Positions 54,656 through 64,000 of a stretch of DNA of 64,000 nt are shown in pieces; position 1 is the first letter of the stretch; each line of letters opens with the position of its first letter. The stretch is from assembly GCA_033296885.1 (NCBI GenBank), contig MU863877.1:62001-126000 (forward strand), written 5' to 3'. Source of the stretch: Triangularia verruculosa. Taxonomy: Eukaryota; Ascomycota; Sordariomycetes; Sordariales; Podosporaceae. The notes below the pieces were generated by a model. That model was not told where the DNA came from and did not search any database. It worked only from the letters and a program-made list of their open reading frames with translations. A program made the translations under genes and the position numbers.

Positions 54656-55636
54656 TCAGTCCTCCCAAATCGTCTCCAGATCTAGATCCTGCCGTCTCTC
54701 GGCACCGCAGACGCTCCACCGCTTCCGCTTGTCCCGGGAACTGAATCCGCTCAGTGTCCTACCACGAGATGGGCCATCGAGACTGCTCCTGCCCTTCTCT
54801 TCTTCACCACCTTCGGCCGCCTCTGCTGCTGCTTTGAGCTGGGCTATCCTCTCTGCCTCCAAGGCTGCCTCCTCCGCATCTGGCGAATCCGGAATCGTTT
54901 CAAGACTAGAGATACTGGGACTTCTTGACCGGAGTGAGGTTGGGGTGGAAGGCACAGACGATGATGGATATGTGGAAAACGTAGAGGTGCTGGAAAACGC
55001 ATCGTATGCGCGGTAGGATGGTGAGGTGGCAACAGAGGACGGTGTCAGAGGGCCACTGATTGGAAATGAGCCGGCACCGGGAACGGCCATCTGGCGGAGG
55101 GGTGAAGCCGGCCGGCGCAACTTGGGAATAGCTCCTGAAGACCCCAAACCTAGAGCCAGATTCGGCGCGCTGTTTCTCTCTACGAGCTTGCGCTCAGGGT
55201 CGTGCACCGAGATCCGAGTCGGCGATGTGGGGAATGCTTCGTCCACTGGCTTCCGCGGGATCCTGATGCGGCCAGGTGACCCTGCAGGGCTGGAAGGCCG
55301 AAACTGAGGTGAGAATGAAAGATGGCCACCGCCATTCATGCCCGGCATCGATTGTGTCCTTACCATGGGCGGAGGGGCCAAGCTCACGGCCGACCTGGAC
55401 CGCACGTGGTTGCTAGACAGCGGTGAGGATGCGCGAGGACGGTAGGTAAGCAGAGACCCCGGAGTCCATGTTGGAGAAATAGGCGAAGACGAGGGCGACG
55501 GGTCGGTCGACCGGCGAATCGTGGGAGGCTTTCGCAGATAGTCGAATTCTGGAGGACCGACTGTTGAATTTGTTGATGATGGGAGAGGCGTGGGCCGAAA
55601 CTCCTCCATTCGCTCTGTCTCGGGGACTGGTTCCAT
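54656..55636 (-). CDS. Basic proline/serine-rich fungal protein
   Basis: Predicted 326 aa, single exon, complete from ATG to TAG. Most of it is low-complexity Pro/Ser/Arg with many SP/TP dipeptides (SPTWTPGS, SPAGSPGR), typical of kinase-regulated disordered proteins. An Ala/Glu-rich helix (EEAALEAERIAQLKAAAEAA, about residues 255-275) is followed by a distinctive end, KRKRWSVCGAERRQDLDLET then IWED. This end looks like the conserved signature of a group of fungal proteins, probably a short interaction motif. No membrane segment. Function not recognised. Confidence 0.8.
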   Translation of the reverse strand: MEPVPETERMEEFRPTPLPSSTNSTVGPPEFDYLRKPPTIRRSTDPSPSSSPISPTWTPGSLLTYRPRASSPLSSNHVRSRSAVSLAPPPMVRTQSMPGMNGGGHLSFSPQFRPSSPAGSPGRIRIPRKPVDEAFPTSPTRISVHDPERKLVERNSAPNLALGLGSSGAIPKLRRPASPLRQMAVPGAGSFPISGPLTPSSVATSPSYRAYDAFSSTSTFSTYPSSSVPSTPTSLRSRSPSISSLETIPDSPDAEEAALEAERIAQLKAAAEAAEGGEEEKGRSSLDGPSRGRTLSGFSSRDKRKRWSVCGAERRQDLDLETIWED

Positions 55637-57879
55637 GGTGAATTGATTGACTGGGAATGCGGTGCGGTCTTGCTGATGCTCTCGAGAGCCCGGTTTATGA
55701 CTTGGTCAGGAAACGCATGGGCAACACAGCGACAGCGACAGCGACAGCGACAGCGAAGCCGAGGGGGTGGGCGGCGGGCAACGGGCAACCGCAAGCAAAT
55801 GTCAATCAATGCCTGGCCTGGATGCTTGGATGGTGGAATTGGCTTGTAATGCTGTCCCCCTTGCAGCTTGTGGCGGTGTTGTCGCGTGGAGGACCAGGGG
55901 AAGCTTGCTCCGACTCGGACTTCCAGGGTCGGCGTTGCTGCGACTTCTGAGCGCGGTGGCCTGTGGAGAGGTAGGTGGTGTTGGTGAGGAAAGTGAGGAA
56001 GGCAAAAGCTGGGAACGGTCACCAGAGTCCCGTCTCGAGAAGAGGTTCTGTTCTGTCTTGGTCTTGACCACTGCACGCGCTGTTGCAGATGGCTGCACTG
56101 CACTGGAATGCAGGGAACGAAGGATCAAGGCGGGGTCTTTACCCGGCCAGGGGTTCTGCTGATGCGCGAAAATGCACCAATGGGCAGTCGCTGGAGAACT
56201 GGAAGTGGACAAAGCCCGCGAGGGCGGGACAGCTGTGGATATTTGAAGGGTCGCTTCCGGATTTGGCGCTAATCACGGCCACACTGAGCAGTGTACGGCG
56301 CTCTGTTAGCGACCTCGATGGTCGTCGGTTCCTGCTGCTTGCCTCGGCGTGTCCCAGTCAATGCCTCTCATCTCCAGGGACAACCAAACACGGAACCGGC
56401 GATTGCGAACCGGCTCGAGAATGACAAACGACGGACCACCACTCAAAAATCGACCCGAAACAACGGGTTCGCCTCTCTAGCCGTCTCAGCATCCGTCACC
56501 TGCGTCCGTCTCAAGCCGCCGCCAGGTCCAGCTTGCCACCGACCGAAACACCTGTTGATCCAGGGGAACCGACCCAGTTTCGGCGTTTAGCTCAATCATG
56601 GGACGACCTCTGCCAAGCCTGCTGCCAATCCCGCCCCGTATCTCAGATCATCCACATCCACCACAATGCAGTCAGTAACCATTCTCACCTCGGTCAGCTT
56701 GTCAGCTTCAGGTTGGACAAGACGCCCGCGGGTTCTAGTATTATAGTGCTTGCCGAACGCCAAGAGCACAACGGCAACAAACAGACGGCATTGAGTTTGG
56801 AGGATCCAAGCCTTCATCTGATTCACAAGGCACAGCAGCAAACGGCCATTCATCCACTGAATCTCATCAGAATCTCACCGCTCTCTCAATTCGGGGCCCC
56901 TTCCTTATGCACGACTTGCCTGGCAGCGATCTATCCGCATCTTGGCATTGCTTCAACTCCTCGTGGCCACCTCTCATCCACCCGCCACAGGCATAGCGGC
57001 GAAGTTGTTTTCGCCATCTCCACCCCCGCATTTTGGCAATCGCGTGCGCGCCGGTGAAGCGCGGAGAGACCCACCTGGTCGGATATGACATCCGAACCGG
57101 CCCTGGACCGTGCTTTTCGGTAGTCTCACTCTTCCGGCCGCAACATGACCGGACCCGGTGAACGGGACGCGGCGGTCCGGTGCCAAGAGTGACGTTGGTT
57201 TGAAACTTCTTCGGTTCTCCACAGCTCGTGTTGCTAGTGTCACGTTGTCTCGGCTCCTCAGACTTTTCCTCATCTTTGGCTATATCAAGACATCTCCAAT
57301 GTCGCAGACGCCTTGCTCTGGACACGCTCTGCTCCGCTGGATCTTGAGATTCGACTGGTCTTCCGTTTCTTGTACTAGGTACACAGCGTTTTTTTGATTC
57401 AATGTCAGAATGCGCCCATGCTACCCTCCTTGGGATGCCGGATACTTGGCACTTTTATACGGCATTACTACCCAGCCAATTTGGACGCTGTTGGTGCTGT
57501 CAAAAATCAGGCACCCGTCTAAGGTGGAGTACGGACGACCAAATCGGGATATATATTCTTACACGACGCGCGGCCGTGAAAAATGTTGAAACCTACGGCA
57601 TTATCAAACCCACCTAAGCCCTATCAACCCTCTCAGAAACCTATCCCAGTTGCATCACAATGATGATTCGGGGCCTGACCCCTGCAGACAACTGCAAAGG
57701 ACTTCTAGAGCCGCGTCACTATGTAGGATGGGCAATAGACAATGAAAGCCATGCCGCGGGGAGCATACGGGTTTAAGGGGTCGGATTGTTTGTCGATGGC
57801 CTGCTCGGCACATCGGTACATATAAGCACATGCATCCTCGGACGACCCTTAAGCCCATCATCTCTTCAGATCGGTGACA
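55637..57879. other. Intergenic; no gene recognised
   Basis: Holds the promoter of the proline-rich gene (left) and of the ABC transporter gene (right). Open frames here overlap on both strands and have no motifs. A hexanucleotide repeat lies at 55729-55755. Confidence 0.5.
55729..55755. repeat. (GCGACA)n microsatellite
   Basis: About four and a half perfect copies of the hexamer, about 90 bp upstream of the proline-rich gene start, probably in its leader or promoter. Confidence 0.85.
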
Positions 57880-60800
57880 ATGGCAGCCTCATCTCTTCGG
57901 GACTTCTCCCGACAGGTGAAAGCCATCACCAAGAAGAATCTCACACTTCTCGTCACACGTCATTGGATATCCACTCTTCTTCAGTCTATTATTGCCCCTG
58001 TCGTTGTTCTTGCCCTTGTGCTCAACATCCGAAATTTTGCCAAAAGCAGGGAGCGCCTTGGAGTTGGCCCTGCTCGTCCCATTCGCACTCTCGCCGAAGC
58101 CATACCTACTACACAGCAGTTGGTTCTTGTCAAGCCCCAATCTCTCGGCTCGGATGTCGACTCAGTCATCGACAGACTTGCCTCCTCTTTGCCCGGCGAC
58201 AAGGTCATTCGCTTTGACTCGGCCGACGAAGCTCGAGGCCACTGTACGCCCAATTTTAGAGGAGTTTCTGGCTGCTACGCAACCATTGTCTTCGAGGACT
58301 CGCCCCAAACAGTTGGCGTGTCAAACAATGAGACATGGGACTACACCATCGTTGTCGACCCTGTGCGATCCGAGGTCGACTGGGACGCCAGCGTCTATCG
58401 GGATGATAGTGCCGTGCAAATCTACCTCCTCCCCGTCCAGCTTGCTGTCGACAATGCTATTACGAAGAACAACGCGAGACCGAGAGAGTGGGCTTACAGC
58501 TTGACGCCTCAGCAGTATCTCAATGACAATCTTGATGCGTGGTATTCCAGGCTGGTCATTGGGACATATGCCGTTGTTTTCTTCCTCAGCACACTCATTC
58601 CTGTCTATCACGTTGTGAGCTTTGTGTCGGGTGATAGAGCTAGTGGGACGGCTGAATTGATCGATGCCATGGGAGCAGGGCCGGCTGGTCGTGTTACTGG
58701 TACCATACTCGCATTTATCGTGGTGCAGTTTCCGACATGGCTGATCTCTGGGTGTTGTAAGTCTCGTCCAGACCCCTTTTCTTGAAGATAGCCACTAATA
58801 TGGCCGGTGATTCCCAGTATACCAGAACCTCCTCTTTCCCGAATCCAATGCAGCGATCCCCATATTTTGGCAGCTTTTCAACGGCTTAGCATTCCTCAAC
58901 GCTGCCGTCTTTGGTGCCTCTTTCTTCAAGAAGCGTATCATTTCGAGTATCTTCGTCGTGATCTGCTTTTGCTGCCTAGGAGGGGGTGCTGCCATTATGC
59001 TGAATAGGGTGGCCGAAACGCCGCAAGTGCTTCCTCTATCGCTGATCTTTCCTCAGATGAACTACATCTTCTCCTTGTCTCACGTAGGATCAACGACCAT
59101 TCTTAAATTCAGTTGACTGAACGGTTACTAACATGATGAAACAGATGGCCAAATTTGCTTATACCGGTCAAGCCCTCGACATGACACAGGCCGAGCTGCC
59201 ACTTAATCCCCAATGGCGTGAGGAGAAGATCCCGGGTGGGAACTACCAGATCGCCCTCTGGACATTTTGGGTTTTCTTGGCGATCCAAATCATTGTCTAT
59301 CCCATTCTGGCTATCATCACTGAGCGGGCCATGCACGGCATCAACTTCAAGAGTCGGTCGCTGTCCGAAACCGCCGATGACCCGAGCATTGCGATTCGGG
59401 CTACTGGTCTCACAAAAGTCTATTCGGGCTCATGGATCAAGAGGCTATTCAGCTGCGGTCAAAGAGGCAAGAGCTTTAGAGCCCTTGATGGAGTCGACTT
59501 GGTCGCGCAAAAGAACCAAATTCTGTGTCTTTTGGGTGTCAATGGAGCCGGCAAGTCCACCACTTTGGACCTTCTATCAGGGGCTCAGGCACCAACAGCA
59601 GGAACCATCACGATCAATGCTCGTCACCCTCGGCTTGGGGTTTGTCCGCAAAAAAACATCCTGTTCAACCGTCTCACAGTCTTTGAGCATGTCCAGTTCT
59701 GGCGAGAACTGAAAGGCGGAAACGAGGACAAGCAAGCTCTTCATGACCTCATCGCTGCTTGCGACCTGACCAAGAAGACCAACAGTCGGGCTGGCACGCT
59801 TAGTGGTGGCCAAAAAAGAAAGCTTCAGCTAGCCTGTATGTTTGTTGGCGATACAACGGTCTGCATGATGGACGAGGTCACGACTGGTCTAGACCCTGTC
59901 TCTCGGCGGACTATTTGGAATATCATTCTGGCCGAGCGTTCCAAGAGGTCTATGGTTTTTACTACACATTTCTTAGATGAAGGCGAAGTACTCGCTGATC
60001 ACATCGTCATCCTGTCGAAAGGTCGGATCAAGTGCCAGGGCACTGGAGCTGCTCTCAAAAACCAGCTTGGCGGGGGCTATAGAGTGAGCGTCCCTCTGGA
60101 TGCAAGCGTAGTGGCAGACGGGCTGGATATCGATTCTCCAAGGACTATCCATCAAGATCGGATCTTGTACACGACCCCCGACTCTAATGCCGCCGCTCAG
60201 TTAATCGCCAAGCTCGAAGCTGCAGGACAAAGCGACGTCCAGATAGCCGGCCCTACAGTTGAGGATGTGTTTCTCAAAGTTGCACAAGACGATGTCTCTG
60301 CAGCCGAGGAGGACGGCAAGAAGTTGTCCACTGCAGCGGTTGACATCGAGAAGGCAGCATCATCCACACCTGAAGAGCAGTATCAACAGCTCAGCTCCGG
60401 TCAACGCTCCACTTTCTTCCAGCAAGTCCGCGCTCTCCTCCTTAAACGGCTGCTGATCATCCCCCGTTATTGGATCGGTGCCTTCCTCGTCCTCGCTCTC
60501 CCTATAGCCTGCATGCCCCCCATCAACGGGTTCGTCGCCTGGGATTTCACCCGGCCCGGTTGCCAAAACGCCTACGCCAGTTTATCATCATCACCATGGG
60601 ATCGGTCTAGTCCGGCGGTTTGGCCTCTCGGTATTTCCAATAGCGCGTTTTCCAATGGCCTCAACTCGGCCATGGGCCCCCCTTCGTTCAGAGACACCGT
60701 ATATACCGCTCTCAGGGACTTCCCTGTGGGCAACCCACGCTCTATAGTAACCGAATTCCTCACCTTTACGAAGACCGCTTATGATATATCGCGATTTGAT

Positions 60801-63010
60801 GAAGACTGGCAGCAGATGACGCGTTGGGAAAACTTTTCGGCGTATGTTTACGATGCGCACAATGCTGCCGGCCATGGCTTCGGAGTTAATTATGACACAA
60901 GAGGACTGTGGATGGGCGGGGAGGGGGAGTCCAGTCCCACGTTAGCCTATGCGATCGAGACCTCAGCTAGACAAGACGCGATGGCACTGTTGAACTTGTA
61001 CAGTTCTGCAAATTCAGGGGTCAAAATTGGGGTTTCGACATCATCAGAGCCGTTTAATTCCGGAGGACTTGGCGACGGGAGTTGGACGTACATCCTCTAC
61101 GCTGCCTTCATCTTCACTGTGTACCCATGCTTCTTTGCGCTGTACCCGGCGTTTGAAAGGGCAAGCAAAGTCAGGGCGTTGCAGATTTCGAACGGGGTAC
61201 GGCCGTTGCCGATGTGGACGGCTTACTTTTTCTTTGATCTCTGCTTCGTGTTGGTGGTGTCGATTGCGTACACTGTGACCATCTCGTTGCAGTTTGCGGT
61301 CTGGTTCGAGCCGTCGTATATGTTCATTGTCTGCTTGCTGCACGGCATCACGGGTATTCTTGTCAGTTATATCGTCTCGACATGGGCGAAGTCGCAGCTG
61401 TCGTCGTTTCTGTGGGCATTGGGGTTCAACTTGCTAGCGTATTTTGGGTTGGCAATGTCGTATACCGTGAGTTCATCAAATCTGCCAATTCTTTCTGAAT
61501 CATCGCTGACTCTTTCATCGTCTAGCTACCCTCCGTTTTGAGCGACCCCCTCGTTGTCCAGCGCAACACCGACATCATCTCCCACGTTCTGGGCATCTTC
61601 TTCCCAGCTGGCTCTCTCTTCCGTGCCATGGCCATCGGATGGAATCTCTACCAGCTCGGCTGTCGCGGCGATTCCAACTTCCAAGCACCGGCTGGGTCGT
61701 GGTGGGGATATGGCTTTCCCATCTGCTATCTCGTTCTCCAGGTCTTTGCTTTCGCCCTCCTTCTCTGCGTCCTCGACAAGGATCTCTCCCTCTCCTTGCT
61801 TCCCTCCCGGAAAGATGAAACCACTGCCGCCACCACTTCCGCCACCCCTACAACCACCCTAGATGAGAAATTCCTGCCCACCATCACCTCCGCCCCAGCC
61901 GCTACCGAAAACAACCTCCTGACCATCTCCCACCTCAGCAAATCCTTCGGCAACAACCCCGCCGTCTCGGACGTATCCATTTCCCTCTCCCAAGGCGAAA
62001 TCATCGCCCTCCTCGGCCCCAACGGCGCAGGAAAAACCACCATCGTCAACCTCATCCGCGGCGAATTTCCCCCCTCCTCCGGCACCGTCTCCCTCCGAGG
62101 CCAAAACATCTCGTCTTCCTCCTCGGCCAAATCCACAATTAACAGCGCCATCGGCGTCTGCCCCCAGTTCGACGCCCTCGACCTCCTCACCGCGCGCCAG
62201 CACCTTTCTTTTTACGCCCGAATCAAGGGGATCCCGTCCAGCGAAATCGGCTTCAACATCGCCGAGGTTATGAAGCAAGTCGGTCTGGCTCCGTACGCGG
62301 ACAGACTCGCGACGAAGCTGTCTGGGGGAAATAAGAGGAAGCTGTCGCTGGCGATTGCGCTGATGGGGAACCCGGCGGTGTTGGTGCTGGATGAGCCGAG
62401 TAGTAGTATGGATGCGGCGGCGAAGAGGAGGATGTGGAGGGTGCTGAGTGAGATTGCGTCGGCGCCGGGGCGGTCGTTGCTGCTGACTACGCATAGTATG
62501 GAGGAGGCTGATGCGCTTGCGACGAGGGCTGCGATTTTGGCGGGGGGGAGGATGCTGGCGCTGGGGACGACGGAGGAGTTGAGGAGGGAGTATAGTGATT
62601 CTGTTTGCGTTCAGTTGGTGATGAAATCGGCGCCGAATTCTACGCTGGCAGAGGTGGAGAGGGTGGAAGGTTGGGTGAGGGAGCGGTTTGGGGAGGGGAC
62701 GGTCTTTGAAGGGGCCAGTTTGGGGGGGCAGGTTAGGTTTGTGGTGCCGAGTTCTTTTGCAGAGGAAGGTTCTTCTAGGGCGCCGACTGTGGTGGGGGAG
62801 GGGGAGGAGGTTTCGGCGGTGAAGGGGGGAGTGGGGAGGTTGATTGAGCTGTTGGAGGAGAATAAGGAGGTGTTGGGGGTGGGGGATTATACGGTGGGAG
62901 CGCCGACGTTGGAGAGGGTGTTTTTGAGTGTGGTGAGGGATAATTATGTTGAGGAGGATGGAGAGGGGAAGGTGCCGGTTTGGAGGAGGTGGTTTGGGAG
63001 GGGGGGTTGA
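57880..63010 (+). CDS. ABCA-type full ABC transporter
   Basis: Predicted 1649 aa from four exons: 57880-58756, 58818-59083, 59145-61466 and 61526-63010 (short introns; donors GTAAGT, GTAGGA, GTGAGT; branch ACTAAC in the second). Architecture is TMD1-NBD1-TMD2-NBD2. An N-terminal helix and a large extracytoplasmic loop precede the TMD1 helices. NBD1 has Walker A GVNGAGKST (about 512), signature LSGGQKRK (about 599), Walker B CMMDEVTTGLDP and H-loop TTHFLDEGE. NBD2 has GPNGAGKTT (about 1319), LSGGNKRK (about 1420), VLVLDEPSSSMDA and TTHSMEEAD. Each NBD is followed by an ABCA-type regulatory region. It likely moves lipids across a membrane. In NBD1, Glu of the Walker B DE is kept, so both sites may hydrolyse ATP. 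Confidence 0.95.
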
Positions 63011-63792
63011 GGGGGGTGTGGTGATGTGAGAAGGAAGAGACGTAGCTTTTTAAGTATAAGTCATAATGAGGAGAGAAGAAGGGGGATATAGTGGAAAGAA
63101 GATCTGAGAGTGGTGGATAAAAAGCAGAAGTTGGATAGGTTCTTTGTAATGAACTTCTTTTGTTGATACCTACTGTATTATGGAGATGAAGGGAAATTAT
63201 TAGAACAAAAAGGTTGCTCCGGCTCATTGCTCCTTGTGGCAATGGTTGATCACGGGGGTTCAGCCAGTGAATGGGGTATCACCATGCTCGAGCAGACGGT
63301 GAGATGTGCTAGGATGAAATCAGGGGCGCGCGCGTGCTGACGGAGAGATGCTTGGATCGAAATCAGGGGCGCGCGCGCGCTGACAGAGATGTTGGGACGT
63401 CTGAAGACGGACAGGAATTGCGGTACTTGGACACGGTGAAGAGTACCTATCGCAGGGCCGAATCCTCGTTCACCCTAGCAGTTGCTCTAGTTTGACTACA
63501 TGGGGCAATGTCAAATAGGCTCGGTAGTCCAGAAGTTGGAGCAACGTCAAATGGGCCGCCTAGTCGCGAGAGAATAGGTTGTGGCTCACGTATTTGTCTG
63601 GTTTCGTCTGTAGGCGGTGTTTCTGATCGCCAGGCGAGGAGCGATGAAATCGGTTTTGTTGGTAGGCCTTGGGAGCAGCTAGCTGCTGCTGCGGTTCAAG
63701 TCTTCGACTCCTCGCGCCGGAACACCAATCACCAGCAACCCGTCGACATTCGGAAACCGATAGCCTTGCGCCTACCCACTCATACCAGCAAC
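63011..63792. other. Intergenic with CG-run tandem repeat
   Basis: 3' flank of the transporter gene, the repeat at 63312-63395, and the leader of the last gene. A similar CG run lies at 63972-63984 inside that gene's first intron. Confidence 0.5.
63312..63395. repeat. Two-copy tandem repeat of about 42 bp containing CG runs
   Basis: Two units each contain GAAATCAGGGGCGCGCGCG, then a GCTGAC.GAGA block, differing by small transitions and CG-run length. Confidence 0.8.
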
Positions 63793-64000
63793 ATGACCGA
63801 GAGAGGCGGGAAGGGAAAGTGGACTGATGAGAGCCACGAGGCTCTCATCGTAGCCTTGTGTAATGTCCTGGTACAAAATGGCATCAGTATTGCCAACCGC
63901 AGGGAGATCCTGGTGACAACTATGGCTCGCATGGGCGAACCATTCACCTGGGAAGCTATTCGGTAGGTAGATCGCGCGCGCGCGGTCCAGGGGCGAGCCA
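63793..64000 (+). CDS. SANT/Myb-like small nuclear protein, 5' part only
   Basis: First exon 63793-63962 starts MTERGGKGKWTDESHEALIV and ends MGEPFTWEAIR, followed by a GTAGGT donor; the rest lies beyond the window. The KWTD...AL...I...MG..FTWEAIR spacing is the N-terminal pattern of a common fungal class of short Myb/SANT-like proteins. The ATG was chosen because the motif starts right after it; the open frame upstream to 63508 is unremarkable. The function is unknown. Confidence 0.65.

Noticed and set aside
1..64000. CRISPR arrays, bacterial-type operons, riboswitches or rRNA genes
   Set aside because: None seen; the window is eukaryotic, with spliced genes and Pol III tRNA structure.

Overview
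The window looks like nuclear DNA of a filamentous ascomycete, probably a Sordariomycete and plausibly Sordariales. The evidence is: short introns (about 50-80 nt) with GTRNGT-type donors and CTAAC/CTGAC branch sites; fungal orthologues (Gcn5, Rad1, Ost5/TMEM258, a Zn2Cys6 regulator, an ABCA transporter); an intron-containing tRNA-Arg; and AT-rich, transition-riddled repeat blocks that resemble RIP (repeat-induced point mutation). Gene models were built by hand by joining exons at canonical splice sites and checking that the reading phase stays consistent. Nothing was searched against a database.

Layout. 0-3.5 kb: AT-rich decayed repeats with two adjacent foldback elements, then featureless sequence. 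3.6-7.6 kb: an F-box protein (+) convergent with a hexose-6-phosphate epimerase (-), with a large hairpin repeat between their 3' ends. 8.6-10.7 kb: two unassigned small genes (-). 11.3-14.9 kb: housekeeping block with GCN5 (-), OST5 (+) and RAD1 (+); GCN5 and OST5 share a divergent promoter. 15.3-16.9 kb: a repeat-rich gene cut by an in-frame TAG, then duplicated AT-rich DNA. 16.95-19.1 kb: a secreted/membrane von Willebrand A protein (-). 19.6 kb: tRNA-Arg. 20.3-23.7 kb: a short-chain dehydrogenase and an IQ-motif protein (+). 23.7-29.6 kb: gene-poor, with a 10-N assembly gap inside poly-G/poly-C sequence. 29.6-31 kb: a five-exon TauD/TfdA-like dioxygenase (-). 34.3-37.2 kb: a six-exon Zn2Cys6 regulator (-) whose first exon is only the ATG. 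37.2-44.4 kb: gene-poor, with an AT-rich RIP-like block at 39.4-39.9 kb. 44.4-48.6 kb: a divergent kinase-like protein (+), a membrane-protein relic (-) and an NmrA-like gene (-) with two compensating frameshifts. 48.6-52.1 kb: gene-poor, with alternating CG runs. 52.1-55.6 kb: a zinc-ribbon protein (+), a Ser/Thr-rich secreted gene with an in-frame TAA (-) and a basic proline-rich protein (-). 57.9-63.0 kb: a full ABCA transporter (+). 63.8 kb to the end: first exon of a SANT-like gene.

No obvious biosynthetic cluster or operon-like system is present; the genes look independent. The most unusual signals are reading frames that continue past a single stop codon (after GCN5, in the repeat-rich gene and in the Ser/Thr-rich gene), the hairpin between convergent genes, and the mix of decayed elements with possible sequencing or assembly faults. 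Some of the oddities may be sequence errors, and each is flagged as such.
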